Origin: Alloalcanivorax profundimaris
GTDB lineage: Bacteria; Pseudomonadota; Gammaproteobacteria; Pseudomonadales; Alcanivoracaceae
Length of the DNA: 64,000 nt
Direction: 5' to 3'
Assembly (NCBI RefSeq): GCF_015265435.1
Contig: NZ_JABJWH010000013.1
Span: 1-64,000 of the forward strand
The notes under the pieces are model-generated. The model saw only the letters and a list, made by a program, of their open reading frames with translations. It made no database searches and was not told where the DNA came from. The first letter of the stretch is position 1; every line of letters starts with the position of its first letter. The position numbers were made by a program, and so were the translations under genes. Below are positions 16,357 through 24,778 of the stretch, in pieces.

Positions 16357-18042
16357 TCAGGCCTGGGCGCGCACCGGCTGCTCGGCCTCGGCGGCGGCCA
16401 CCCGGCCGGCGGCGGACAGGATCGCCTGCAAGGCCGCGGCGGTGGTGTCGGCGGCCAGGGCCACGGTGCTCTGCACCTGCTCGCCCACCCGCACCCGCAC
16501 ACAGGCCATGGCGTTGGCCTCGGTGTTGTCGCCGAGGGAGTACTCGTCGAACGCCTCCACCCGGATCTGCCAACCGTGGCGACGATTGAGCGCGTCCACC
16601 AGGGCGCCCATGGCCCCCTCGCCGCGCCCCTCGATGTCCTCGGTGGGGCCGTTCTCCTCGCCGATGCTGATGCGGGCACGCACGCCGTCATCGGCCCGGT
16701 GCAGGTCGTAGGAACGCAACGTCCAGCCCAGCGGCACGTTCAGGTAATCGCCGTTGAAGCGCCGGTGAATGCGCTCGCCGGTGATTTCGCCGCCGTCTTC
16801 CTCGGCGTCGCGTTGCACCACCAGGGCCAGTTCCTGCTGCAACCAGCGCGGCAGGCTGAGGCCGAAGTCCCGCTCCAGCACGTGGGCCACGCCGCCCTTG
16901 CCGGACTGGCTGTTGATGCGCACCACTTCCTCGTAGCGGCGGCCCAGATCGTGCGGATCGATGGGCAGGTAAGCCACCCGCCACACGTCGCCGGGCTTGT
17001 ATTGCGCCAGGCACTTGCGGATCGCGTCCTGGTGGCTGCCGGAGAAGGCGGTGAACACCAGATCCCCCGCGTAGGGATGACGCGGATGGGTGTCGATCTC
17101 GGTGATCTCCTCCACCAACGCGCGGATTTCCTTCATGCGCGAGAAGTCGATCTCCGGGTCGATGCCCTGGGCATACAGGTTCATGCCCGCGGTCACCAGG
17201 TCCATGTTGCCGGTGCGCTCGCCGTTGCCGAGCAGGGTGCCTTCCACCCGGTCGGCGCCGGCCATCACCGCCAGCTCCGCGGCGGCCACGCCGCAGCCCC
17301 GGTCATCATGGGTGTGCACGCTGATCAGCACATGCTCCCGGTAGCGGATGTTCTCGTGAACCAGCTCCACCTGGTCGGCGAACACGTTCGGGGTGCTCAC
17401 TTCCACGGTGGCCGGCAGGTTGATGATCACCCGCTGGCCCTGGTCCGGCCGCCATACCTCGTTGACCGCGTCGATCACCTCGATGGCGAAATCGGTCTCG
17501 GTGGCGCTGAAGGTCTCCGGGGAATACTGGAACGACCATTCAGTGTCCGGCTGTTTCGCGGCGGCGTCGCGCACCCACTCGGCGGACTTCACGGCGATCG
17601 CCTTGCAGCCGGCCTTGTCCACGCTGAACACCTGCTCGCGGAAGATCGGCGAGGTGGCGTTGTAGATGTGGACGATCCCCTTCTTGGCCCCCTGCAGGGA
17701 CTCGAAGGTGCGCTGGATCAACTCCGGCCGGGCCTGGCTGAGCACCTGGATGTGCACGTCGTCCGGCACCAGGTCTTCCTCGATGAGGGCGCGGCAGAAG
17801 TCATAGTCGATCTGGCTGGCGGAAGGGAAACCGACTTCGATTTCCTTGTAGCCGAGCTCCACCAGCAACTGGAAGAACTGTTTCTTCTGAGCCACCGACA
17901 TGGGTTTGATCAGCGCCTGGTTGCCGTCGCGCAGGTCCACCGCCGCCCATAGGGGGGCTTTCTCGATGCGCTTGGACGGCCACTGGCGGTCCGGCTTGTC
18001 GATGGCGGGGAAAGGCGCGTACTTGCGATGATCGAAACTCAT
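16357..18042 (-). CDS. leuA: 2-isopropylmalate synthase
   Basis: Condenses acetyl-CoA with 2-ketoisovalerate, the committed step of leucine synthesis. The 561-residue protein is the long LeuA form of Pseudomonas and actinobacteria, with the APLWAAVDLRDGNQAL start of the TIM barrel, the VHTHDDRGCGVAAAE metal-binding block and a C-terminal LeuA-dimer regulatory domain from about 430. The start at 18042 follows AAGGAGCAACCC; an upstream in-frame ATG would add 19 residues unlike the family. It is divergent from an Lrp-type regulator and convergent with the amidotransferase gene. Confidence 0.95.
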   Translation of the reverse strand: MSFDHRKYAPFPAIDKPDRQWPSKRIEKAPLWAAVDLRDGNQALIKPMSVAQKKQFFQLLVELGYKEIEVGFPSASQIDYDFCRALIEEDLVPDDVHIQVLSQARPELIQRTFESLQGAKKGIVHIYNATSPIFREQVFSVDKAGCKAIAVKSAEWVRDAAAKQPDTEWSFQYSPETFSATETDFAIEVIDAVNEVWRPDQGQRVIINLPATVEVSTPNVFADQVELVHENIRYREHVLISVHTHDDRGCGVAAAELAVMAGADRVEGTLLGNGERTGNMDLVTAGMNLYAQGIDPEIDFSRMKEIRALVEEITEIDTHPRHPYAGDLVFTAFSGSHQDAIRKCLAQYKPGDVWRVAYLPIDPHDLGRRYEEVVRINSQSGKGGVAHVLERDFGLSLPRWLQQELALVVQRDAEEDGGEITGERIHRRFNGDYLNVPLGWTLRSYDLHRADDGVRARISIGEENGPTEDIEGRGEGAMGALVDALNRRHGWQIRVEAFDEYSLGDNTEANAMACVRVRVGEQVQSTVALAADTTAAALQAILSAAGRVAAAEAEQPVRAQA

Positions 18043-18129
18043 GGGTTGCTCCTTGGGTAGGTGTGGACCCTGAATAATGACTCGGCGTCGTGGCCACATC
18101 CGGGATCACCGGCTGGCGGCGTTCGCCTT

Positions 18130-18188
18130 CAAGTCGGCCCCGGTTCCCGCCCGGTAAGGCGGGAACCCGACCGGCCGCGGTCGGACTT
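18130..18188. repeat. strong inverted repeats in the leuA leader region
   Basis: GGTTCCCGCC (18142-18151) and GGCGGGAACC (18158-18167) form a perfect 10-bp stem with a 6-base loop. CAAGTC (18130-18135) and GACTTG (18183-18188) can pair around it. The element is about 90-150 bases upstream of leuA. No T-run follows on either strand, so it is not a simple terminator; a structured leader or an operator for the divergent regulator are possible. Confidence 0.5.
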
Positions 18189-18270
18189 GTGGTCTTCCCG
18201 TGGCGACAAGAAACAGTCTAGGGGAGCGGCCCGGCAATGTGCTTGCTTTTTTCCCCTGAATTCGCCACCG

Positions 18271-18299
18271 TTGGCAAACATATCACGCTAAAACGATAT
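18271..18299 (+). promoter_or_regulatory. possible promoter of the Lrp-family gene
   Basis: TTGGCA (18271-18276), 17 bases, then CGATAT (18294-18299) within a locally AT-rich stretch, 18 bases before the proposed GTG start. The -35 box is good and the -10 box weak. Confidence 0.35.
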
Positions 18300-18317
18300 C
18301 TTACGGGATTTTATTGC

Positions 18318-18809
18318 GTGTCTGAAAAAACACTGGCAAAACTCGACCGAACCGACGTGCGCATCCTGGATGCCCTGCAACGCGACGGGGGCCTCTCCAA
18401 CCAGCAACTGGCGGAACAGGTGGGCCTGTCGCCCTCGCCCTGCTCCCGGCGGGTGCAGAAGCTGGAGGAGGCCGGCGTGATCCTGCGTCGGGAGACGGTG
18501 CTGGACCCGCGCAAGCTGGGCCTGGACCTGACCGCGATGATCCAGATCAGCATGGACCGGCACACCCCGGAGCGCTTCGCCAACTTCGAGGCCACCGTGG
18601 CCGAGTACCCCCAGGTGCAGCAGTGCTATCTGGTCACCGGCCAGGAGGCGGACTACCTGCTCAAGGTGGTGGTGCCGGACATCGACCAGTATCAGCAGTT
18701 TCTGCTCAACAAGATCACCCGCATCGAGGGGGTCAGCGGAGTGCGGTCGAGCTTCGTGATGCGGCGGGTGATCGATACCACCGCCGTGCCGCTGACATAC
18801 ATTGATTGA
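18318..18809 (+). CDS. Lrp/AsnC-family transcriptional regulator
   Basis: 163 residues when started at GTG 18318, which gives the usual Lrp beginning (SEKTLAKLDRTDVRILDALQRDG); longer in-frame starts add a hydrophobic leader not seen in the family. The HTH lies at about 12-60 (LSNQQLAEQVGLSPSPCSRRVQKLEEAGVI) and a RAM/AsnC ligand domain follows. The residues resemble Lrp itself more than AsnC. Divergence from leuA suggests control of branched-chain amino acid synthesis. Confidence 0.9.
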   Translation: MSEKTLAKLDRTDVRILDALQRDGGLSNQQLAEQVGLSPSPCSRRVQKLEEAGVILRRETVLDPRKLGLDLTAMIQISMDRHTPERFANFEATVAEYPQVQQCYLVTGQEADYLLKVVVPDIDQYQQFLLNKITRIEGVSGVRSSFVMRRVIDTTAVPLTYID

Positions 18810-18845
18810 TGTAGAAGCGGCCCGCTCGCTGCTAACCTGGACGCC

Positions 18846-19307
18846 ATGAAGAATTTACTGATCGTCGCCCATGCCCCATCGCCCAACACCCGCCGCCTGG
18901 CGGAGGCCGCTCTGCGCGGCGCCGGCCACGAGGACATCGAGCAGGTTCGCGCGGTGTGGAAGCCGCCCCTGGAGGCGGGCCCGGAGGACGTGCTCGCCTG
19001 CGACGGCATTCTGCTTGGCACCACCGAGAACCTGGGCTACATGAGCGGCGCCCTGAAGGATTTCTTCGACCGCACCTACTACCACGTGATCGACGACAAG
19101 CAGGGCCTGCCCTGCGCGCTCTACATCCGCGCCGGCCACGACGGCACCGGCACCCGCCGGGCGATCGAATCCATCGTCACCGGCCTGCGCTGGAACTGGG
19201 CCCAGGAGCCCCTGCTGTGCCGGGGCGAGTGGCGCGACGACTTCGTCGACCAGGTGGAGGAGCTGGGCCTGTACCTGGCCGCCGGCCTGGACGCGGGGGT
19301 GCTCTAG
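18846..19307 (+). CDS. flavodoxin-like NAD(P)H-dependent oxidoreductase
   Basis: A 153-residue protein with the flavodoxin fold: N-terminal LLIVAHAPSPNTRRLAEA FMN-phosphate loop and a GTTENLGYMSGALKDFFDR motif near residue 58 that resembles NADPH-dependent FMN reductases. Its partner is unknown. The stop overlaps that of the convergent metallophosphoesterase gene in a shared CTAG (19304-19307). Confidence 0.85.
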   Translation: MKNLLIVAHAPSPNTRRLAEAALRGAGHEDIEQVRAVWKPPLEAGPEDVLACDGILLGTTENLGYMSGALKDFFDRTYYHVIDDKQGLPCALYIRAGHDGTGTRRAIESIVTGLRWNWAQEPLLCRGEWRDDFVDQVEELGLYLAAGLDAGVL

Positions 19308-21367
19308 AGGAAGTCCAGCAGGCCGGTGAGCAGGTTGGTGATCGGCGAGAGCAGATCCAGCAGCCCGCCCAGCGGCCCCAGAGCCCGATCCAGCTGGGCG
19401 GTGATTTCCCGCACCAGGGTGGCCAGCACCGAGGACAGGGCGTCCCCGGGCAGCGTGGCGCCGTCCACGCTTTCCAGCCACAGCACGTCGTCCACCACCT
19501 GCTCCAGAGTTTGCTGAATGGTGCCCACCAGCTGCTCGCCGGTGGCGCTGGTGTCGAGCAGCACCAGTTGCTCCAGGGAATTGGCCACGCCCAGGGACAC
19601 CGTGGCCAGCACCTTGGTAAGGCCGGAGAGCACCGGCACGTCCGGGGTTTGCTCGTCGATGCCGTCGACGATGTTTTCCAGGTTGCGGGCCAGTTGCACC
19701 AGGGGCCCGGCCAGGAAGGCCACGTCTTCCAGGGTGCCGGTCCGTTCGAAGTCGGCGCCGTTGCCGAGGCCGGCGCTGAGTGCCTCGAAGGCACCACCAA
19801 GTTGATCGAACGGCGCCGGCAGGCCGGAGGTGTCGATGGCGTCCAGTTGCTGGGCCGCCGCCAGCACCGCCTGGAAGGACTGATCCATGTCGCCGGCGTC
19901 GCCGCCGCTCACCGTGGCGGCGGCCCCGTCCAGGGCGCTGAACAGGGTGTCCAGGCCGTCCAGCAGCCGCGCCGCTACTTCCTGTTGGGGGCCTTCCGGC
20001 AGGTTGCCCAGGGCCTGGTTGAAGCCGGAGATCAGCTGGTCGCGGAACGCCTGCAGCGGGCCGCTGAAATCCGCGTCGAAACCGTCCGGCAGAGGCAGCG
20101 GGAAGCCGCCGCCACCGGCGAAGATGTCGCTGGAGAAGTCATTGCTGGGCGCCAGGTTGGCGGGCGGCTGTTTGTCGTAGCAGCGCGTGTAGGCCGGCGA
20201 GGCGTGGGCGCCATTGAGCACGCCCAGGTCGTCCGCGTCCGGGTCCACCACATAGGCTTCCAGGCACAGTTGCGCCGGAGCGCCGGTGTCCGGGTCGGCA
20301 TCCACCGCCTCCATCCAGAAGAAACCGTAGGCGTCGCCGCGCTGGAACGGCGCCGCGTTGCGCTGGGGATCATCAATGCTACGGGTTTTGCTGGCGGCGC
20401 CGCTGACCACGAATTCGGTGCGGCCGCATTCCGGCACCGCGTCGAGCACCTGCAGGTCGTGGTCGTGGCCGGCCAGGAAAAAGTCGGTCTTGTCGCACAC
20501 CGCTTCCTCCATGAAGGCCCGCCAGCGGTCCCCCGCCAGCACCGGCAGGATTTCGCTGGGCACGCCATCGTAGTTGCCGGCATTGCCGTGGCTGCCATTG
20601 GACAGATAGGGGTGGTGGGCCATGGCGATCTTGAATTCCGCCTGGGAACCGCCCACGGCGCTCACCGTCCAGTTGAGCTGGTTGATGCCGTAGGTGTGGT
20701 AGGCGTAGTCCAGGTCGGCGTCGGCGAAACCGCCGGCGATGGGGTTGGAATCCAGGGCGAACAGGCTCACCAGCGGGCGGCCGTCGGCGGTTTCACCCTC
20801 GTCGTGCTGGAAGTAGCGATCCGGCATTTTCCAGCGGTCGGAGAGGCGTCCGTCGAAGTAGGTGTAGTCCACCTGGAATTCACCGCGCGCGTTGCCGGCG
20901 CCGTCACCGCCCACATAGCCGGTGTTGTCGTGGTTGCCGAGCACCATGTAGAAGGGCAGTTGCACCGGCTCGAAGGGTTTCTCGAACTTCTCCGCGAACT
21001 GGGGATCGTCGACACTGGTGACGCCGGCCTCATAGATGTTGTCGCCCAGCCCCACCACGAAATCGCAACCGGCCCGCTCGGGCTGATTGTCGGCGCCGGC
21101 CTTGGCCGCGCACACATCGGCGATCGCCTGGCCCACGGCGAAGGCGCCGTCGGAGCCGCTGCCGGAATCGCCCATGGTGATGAAACGCACCCGCTCCAGC
21201 ACGGTGGGCTCCGGTTCCGGCTCCTGGGGCTCCTCCGGCTGCTCCGGTTCATTGGGTTCAGGGGTCTGATCACCGCCCCCACCGCCGCCGCCGCCACCTC
21301 CGCCACAGGCGGCCAGGGTCAGACCCAGGGCGGCGGCCAGGGCCAGCCGTTGGTTACTCCAGTTCAT
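19304..21367 (-). CDS. metallophosphoesterase lipoprotein with long unknown C-terminal region
   Basis: 687 residues. Lipobox LAAC gives Cys21, followed by 11 glycines (22-32) and a Pro/Glu-rich spacer (33-56). The catalytic part (about 60-400) has calcineurin-type metal ligands: GDSG, GDNIY, GNHDN, AHHPY and GHDHD, as in purple acid phosphatases. Residues about 405-687 are mostly predicted helix, rich in Leu, Ala and Gln, and match no family I know. The start overlaps the phoD stop (ATGA), so it is the second gene of a phosphatase operon. The glycines use mixed codons, so slippage is not obvious. Confidence 0.85.
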   Translation of the reverse strand: MNWSNQRLALAAALGLTLAACGGGGGGGGGGGDQTPEPNEPEQPEEPQEPEPEPTVLERVRFITMGDSGSGSDGAFAVGQAIADVCAAKAGADNQPERAGCDFVVGLGDNIYEAGVTSVDDPQFAEKFEKPFEPVQLPFYMVLGNHDNTGYVGGDGAGNARGEFQVDYTYFDGRLSDRWKMPDRYFQHDEGETADGRPLVSLFALDSNPIAGGFADADLDYAYHTYGINQLNWTVSAVGGSQAEFKIAMAHHPYLSNGSHGNAGNYDGVPSEILPVLAGDRWRAFMEEAVCDKTDFFLAGHDHDLQVLDAVPECGRTEFVVSGAASKTRSIDDPQRNAAPFQRGDAYGFFWMEAVDADPDTGAPAQLCLEAYVVDPDADDLGVLNGAHASPAYTRCYDKQPPANLAPSNDFSSDIFAGGGGFPLPLPDGFDADFSGPLQAFRDQLISGFNQALGNLPEGPQQEVAARLLDGLDTLFSALDGAAATVSGGDAGDMDQSFQAVLAAAQQLDAIDTSGLPAPFDQLGGAFEALSAGLGNGADFERTGTLEDVAFLAGPLVQLARNLENIVDGIDEQTPDVPVLSGLTKVLATVSLGVANSLEQLVLLDTSATGEQLVGTIQQTLEQVVDDVLWLESVDGATLPGDALSSVLATLVREITAQLDRALGPLGGLLDLLSPITNLLTGLLDFL

Positions 21368-23118
21368 GCGGTTTCCTCCCGGGTGGCCGGCACCGGCGGG
21401 TGCCAGAGGGCGGTGCGCAGGGTGCGCGGCCGCGACGGACGCAGCCCTTCCTCGCGCAACCGGCTGTCGCCGTCGTAAACGGCCACCAGCTTGGTTTTGC
21501 TGTCATCGATCTGGCCGCGCAGGTCGAAGGATTCGATGTCGCGGGCGTAATAGAACTCGGCCTGGGCGCGCTGGCGGGTCACGTCCACCAGAATGAAGCC
21601 CCGGGATTTCGCCTCCACGTAGCGAATGTGCGGATTGACCACCGGAATCACCACGCCGGCCAGCTCCGCGGCGCCTTCCGGAAAGCCCGGACTGGTCACC
21701 GCCGGGGTGACGAATTCCGCCGCCAGGGGCGCGTCGAACAGGTCCCCCAGCAGCGACGACGGGTTGCGATAGATTTCGCTGGCCCAGGAGGTGTGGATGT
21801 CGCCAGTCAGCACCACCACGTTGTCGATGTGGTTGTCGTCCAGATGGTCGAGGATGGTTTGGCGGTCGGCGGCGTAGCCGTCCCACTGATCCATGTTGAT
21901 GGCCGACAGGTTGCCGCGCAGGCGCACCTGATCCTCGGTGAGCGTGGGCAGCTCGGCGATGTTGAGCTGGGCGAACATCACCTGCTGGCCGATGAAACGC
22001 CATTTGGCGGTGGAATCGCTCAAACCGTCCAGCAGCCACTGCATCTGGGTGTCGCTGATCAGGTGCCGGTCCGGATCATTGCGGGCCGGGTCCAGGGGCA
22101 CGGTGAGCGGCTCGTCGCGGCCTTCCAGGCGGGTGTCGAGCATATGCAGGTCGAGCAGGTCACCGAACCGGAAGCGCCGGTACAGGGTGGCGAAGTCGTC
22201 CGGGTTCCGCTCACGCACCGGCATCCACTCGAAGTAGACGCGCTGGGCGATGGCCTTGCGTTCCCGCCAGTCGCCCTCGCTGGCGGGCTGATGGTTCTCG
22301 GCGCCGTCCCGGTAGCTGTCGTTGGCGCTTTCGTGGTCGTCCCAGACACAGATCATCGGGTACTGAGCATGCACCGCCCGCAGATCCGCGTCGCCCTTGT
22401 ACTGAGCGTGGCGGCGCCGGTAATCGTCCAGGGTGACCATCTCGTGGGGCGGCTCCGGGTCCCGGTCGGGCACGTCGCCGTACTCGCCGATGCCGTATTC
22501 GTAGAGGTAATCCCCCAGATGCAGCACGAAATCCAGGTCGCCGTGCTCGGCCAGGGTCTTGTAGACGGAGAAGTAACCGTGGGAGATATTGGCGCAGGAC
22601 ACCACGGCGAAGCGGGCCCGATCCACGAACCGGTTGGCGGCGGGCAGGGTGCGGGTACGCCCCACCGGCGAGACGCGGTCGCCCACCCGGAACCGATAGT
22701 AGTACCAGCGACCGGCTTCCAGGCCGTCCGCGTCCACCTTGACGCAGTAATCGGTGGCGGCGGAGGTGCTGGTTTCCAGCCGCGTCACCGGTTGATTGAA
22801 CGCCGGATCCCGGGCCAGGGTAACGGTGACCGGCACGGACTCCGGCGTGGCTTGCTCCGGCGTGGCTTGCTCCGGCGAAATACGGGTCCAAAGAATCACC
22901 CGGTCGGCGAGCGGGTCGCCGGAGGCGACACCGTGCTCGAAACGCACCCGGGGCACCGCCGGCTCCTGGGGCGCGGGTTCCTGGGGTGACGGTTGCGACG
23001 GCGACGGGCTCTCCGTCGTGCCGCCACCGGAGGACGAGGAACCGCCCCCACAGCCGGCCAGCGACACGGTGCCGCCCGCGGCCAGGGCCTGTACCAGGCG
23101 GCGGCGCTGTTGATCCAT
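21364..23118 (-). CDS. phoD: PhoD-family alkaline phosphatase, Tat-exported lipoprotein
   Basis: 584 residues from the ATG at 23118, preceded by GGGGGAAG. The N-terminus has a twin-arginine motif (QRRRLVQ) and lipobox LAGC (Cys23), followed by a Ser/Gly/Pro linker. The PhoD domain follows: FEHGVASGDP, WTRISP, YYYRF, VSCAN, HLGDYLYEY, VWDDHES and LTGDIHTSW carry the Fe/Ca ligands expected of the family. Members hydrolyse phosphomono- and diesters in the periplasm or outside. It is cotranscribed with a second, unrelated phosphoesterase. A longer in-frame start would read through the promoter. Confidence 0.93.
   Translation of the reverse strand: MDQQRRRLVQALAAGGTVSLAGCGGGSSSSGGGTTESPSPSQPSPQEPAPQEPAVPRVRFEHGVASGDPLADRVILWTRISPEQATPEQATPESVPVTVTLARDPAFNQPVTRLETSTSAATDYCVKVDADGLEAGRWYYYRFRVGDRVSPVGRTRTLPAANRFVDRARFAVVSCANISHGYFSVYKTLAEHGDLDFVLHLGDYLYEYGIGEYGDVPDRDPEPPHEMVTLDDYRRRHAQYKGDADLRAVHAQYPMICVWDDHESANDSYRDGAENHQPASEGDWRERKAIAQRVYFEWMPVRERNPDDFATLYRRFRFGDLLDLHMLDTRLEGRDEPLTVPLDPARNDPDRHLISDTQMQWLLDGLSDSTAKWRFIGQQVMFAQLNIAELPTLTEDQVRLRGNLSAINMDQWDGYAADRQTILDHLDDNHIDNVVVLTGDIHTSWASEIYRNPSSLLGDLFDAPLAAEFVTPAVTSPGFPEGAAELAGVVIPVVNPHIRYVEAKSRGFILVDVTRQRAQAEFYYARDIESFDLRGQIDDSKTKLVAVYDGDSRLREEGLRPSRPRTLRTALWHPPVPATREETA
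22841..22877. repeat. 15-base in-frame tandem repeat within phoD
   Basis: The unit TCCGGCGTGGCTTGC occurs twice (22841-22855, 22856-22870) plus a partial third copy. It encodes repeated ATPEQ on the minus strand, in a linker near the start of the catalytic domain, so copy-number change would not break the frame. Confidence 0.85.
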
Positions 23119-23163
23119 GATGACTTCCCCCTGAGTTGGTCTCAGTGGGAAGATTAAGCAGGA

Positions 23164-23224
23164 AGTTGCACGGCGACAGTTGCACGAAAGTGCCAAACTG
23201 TTGCCGTCCGTGACGCTGTGCAAC
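23164..23224. promoter_or_regulatory. repeated GTTGCAC motif in the phoD/PEBP divergent promoter
   Basis: AGTTGCACG occurs at 23164-23172 and 23178-23186 with a 14-base period, and an inverted GTGCAAC at 23218-23224. This is not a canonical Pho box (11-base period CTGTCA), so a different regulator, or none, may read it. Confidence 0.4.
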
Positions 23225-23366
23225 CGCCCAGTTAAAGATGACCGGCGCATGACCGTGGCCGGTCAAGGCGGTGACGGATTCACCGTCCGCCGGGGCCGCA
23301 CCTTGAAAAAACGGCTCCGGGCACGCACAGCATGAGCAGCGATGATCCGATAATCAGGAGGAAACC

Positions 23367-23987
23367 ATGCGCATTACCGTCGAAGGCATCAGCGAAGGCA
23401 AGCCGATTCCCGGCCCGTTCGCGTTCGCCGTGCCCGACCCCAAGGAACACATGAACCTGAGCGACAACCGCAACCCCAAGGTGGTCTGGGACGGCGCCCC
23501 GGAGGGCACCCGAAGCTTCGCCCTGCTGGTGGTGGACCCGGATGCCCCCACCGACGCCTCCGACGTGAACCAGGAAGGCAAGACGGTGCCCGAGGAACTG
23601 CCCCGCGCCGATTTCTATCACTGGGTGCTGGTGGACATCCCCGCCGAGGTACGCCAGATCGACGAGGGCGAGGACTCCGACGGCGTGACCCCGCGCGGCA
23701 AGAGCACCGGCCGGGTGGAAAAGGGCGTGCGCGGCGCCAATGACTACACCGACTTCCTGGCCGGCGATCCGGACATGAAGGGCGTGTACGGCGGTTACGA
23801 CGGCCCCTGCCCGCCGTGGAACGACGAGCGCCTGCACCACTACATCTTCACGGTGTACGCCCTGGACGTGACCAGCCTGGGCCTGGACGGTGATTTCCGC
23901 GGGCCGGACGTGGTCAAGGCCATGGAGGGGCACATCCTCGACCGGGCCAGCGTCACCGGCACCTACACCCTGAACGCCAACGTTTAA
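23367..23987 (+). CDS. PEBP-family protein (YbhB/YbcL type)
   Basis: 206 residues of the phosphatidylethanolamine-binding protein family, with the DPDAP ligand-site motif near residue 58 and the GPCPPW...HHYIFTVYAL block near 148. No signal peptide is seen, so it should be cytoplasmic. The family is linked to ligand binding and kinase inhibition in eukaryotes; the bacterial role is not established. The start has AGGAGG just before it. Confidence 0.92.
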   Translation: MRITVEGISEGKPIPGPFAFAVPDPKEHMNLSDNRNPKVVWDGAPEGTRSFALLVVDPDAPTDASDVNQEGKTVPEELPRADFYHWVLVDIPAEVRQIDEGEDSDGVTPRGKSTGRVEKGVRGANDYTDFLAGDPDMKGVYGGYDGPCPPWNDERLHHYIFTVYALDVTSLGLDGDFRGPDVVKAMEGHILDRASVTGTYTLNANV

Positions 23988-24000
23988 CCCCTGCCCTCCT

Positions 24001-24054
24001 TGTAGGAGCGGCTTCAGCCGCGATAGCCCGATCGCGGCTGAAGCCGTTCCTACA
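24001..24054. repeat. REP-like palindromic element
   Basis: The two arms (24001-24024 and 24031-24054) begin TGTAGGAGCGGCTTCAGCC and form a 24-bp stem with one mismatch and a 6-base loop. The sequence matches the REP type common in pseudomonads and relatives. It lies between convergent PEBP and bioD genes, where it may also end transcription from both sides. Confidence 0.85.
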
Positions 24055-24081
24055 GCGTCCGGCCGGGCCCGGCGGCGCCGC

Positions 24082-24753
24082 TCAGACCGCCGTGAAAGCC
24101 CCGGGCAGGTGCTGGCGCAGGGTAATCAGGTTCTCCTCGCGCACCGCCATGTCGCCGAAGCAGTTGGCCACCGTGCCCGCGTAATCGAGGCCGTCGGCGC
24201 GGATCGCCTCGGCGGTGAGCAAGGCGTGGTTGATGCACCCCAGCTTCATGCCCACCACCTGAATCACCGGCAATTGCAGTTCCACCGCCAGACCCGCCAG
24301 CATCTCCCGGTCGTTGAGCGGCACCCGCCAGCCGCCGGCGCCTTCCACCAGCACCAGATCCGCCGGATGGCTGTTGAGCGCGCCACGCACATAGCCCGCC
24401 AGCCGGGTCAGGTCGATACGCCGGCCCTCCTGCCGGGCGGCGATGTGCGGCGCGATAGCCGCCTTCAACGCCACCGGATTGACCTGCTCGTAGGGCAGCG
24501 TCATCGAGGACGCCGCCATCAGTTGCAGGGCGTCGTCGTTGCGGAGCCCTTCGGCGGTGTCCTCGCAGCCCGCCGCCACCGGCTTCAGGCCGTAACAGCT
24601 GAGGCCCGCGTCCCGGGCCCGTTCCAGCAACCGGCAACTGACCCAGGTCTTGCCCACTTCGGTGTCGGTGCCGGTAATGAAGAATACGCCGCGCAGTACC
24701 GGCAGCGGCGGCGGAGTGGCGATGGAAGGCTCGGCCATGGGGTCCTCGAACAT
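24082..24753 (-). CDS. bioD: dethiobiotin synthetase
   Basis: Closes the ureido ring of dethiobiotin from DAPA, CO2 and ATP. 223 residues with the P-loop TGTDTEVGKT (27-36), the conserved LKPVAAGC and VEGAGGWRVPL. It is last in bioBFHCD. The first codons MFEDPM arise from a perfect 15-base duplication, so two start codons, each with GAGGA before it, are available (24753 and 24738). Confidence 0.94.
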   Translation of the reverse strand: MFEDPMAEPSIATPPPLPVLRGVFFITGTDTEVGKTWVSCRLLERARDAGLSCYGLKPVAAGCEDTAEGLRNDDALQLMAASSMTLPYEQVNPVALKAAIAPHIAARQEGRRIDLTRLAGYVRGALNSHPADLVLVEGAGGWRVPLNDREMLAGLAVELQLPVIQVVGMKLGCINHALLTAEAIRADGLDYAGTVANCFGDMAVREENLITLRQHLPGAFTAV

Positions 24754-24765
24754 GGGGTCCTCGAA
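24736..24765 (-). repeat. perfect 15-base tandem duplication over the bioD start
   Basis: On the coding strand TTCGAGGACCCCATG is repeated exactly (24765-24751 and 24750-24736). Each copy contains a GAGGA ribosome-binding site four bases before an ATG, and the two ATGs are in frame. Confidence 0.9.
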
Positions 24766-24778
24766 ACGGTCGGGTTGA

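Noticed and set aside
18043-18260. Leucine attenuator or T-box upstream of leuA
   Set aside because: No leader peptide rich in leucine codons, no antiterminator/terminator pair with a T-run, and no T-box sequence were found.
22841-22877. Tandem repeat in phoD as a sign of a CRISPR or slippage-controlled gene
   Set aside because: Units are adjacent with no spacers, and a 15-base unit keeps the reading frame, so neither CRISPR nor phase switching fits.
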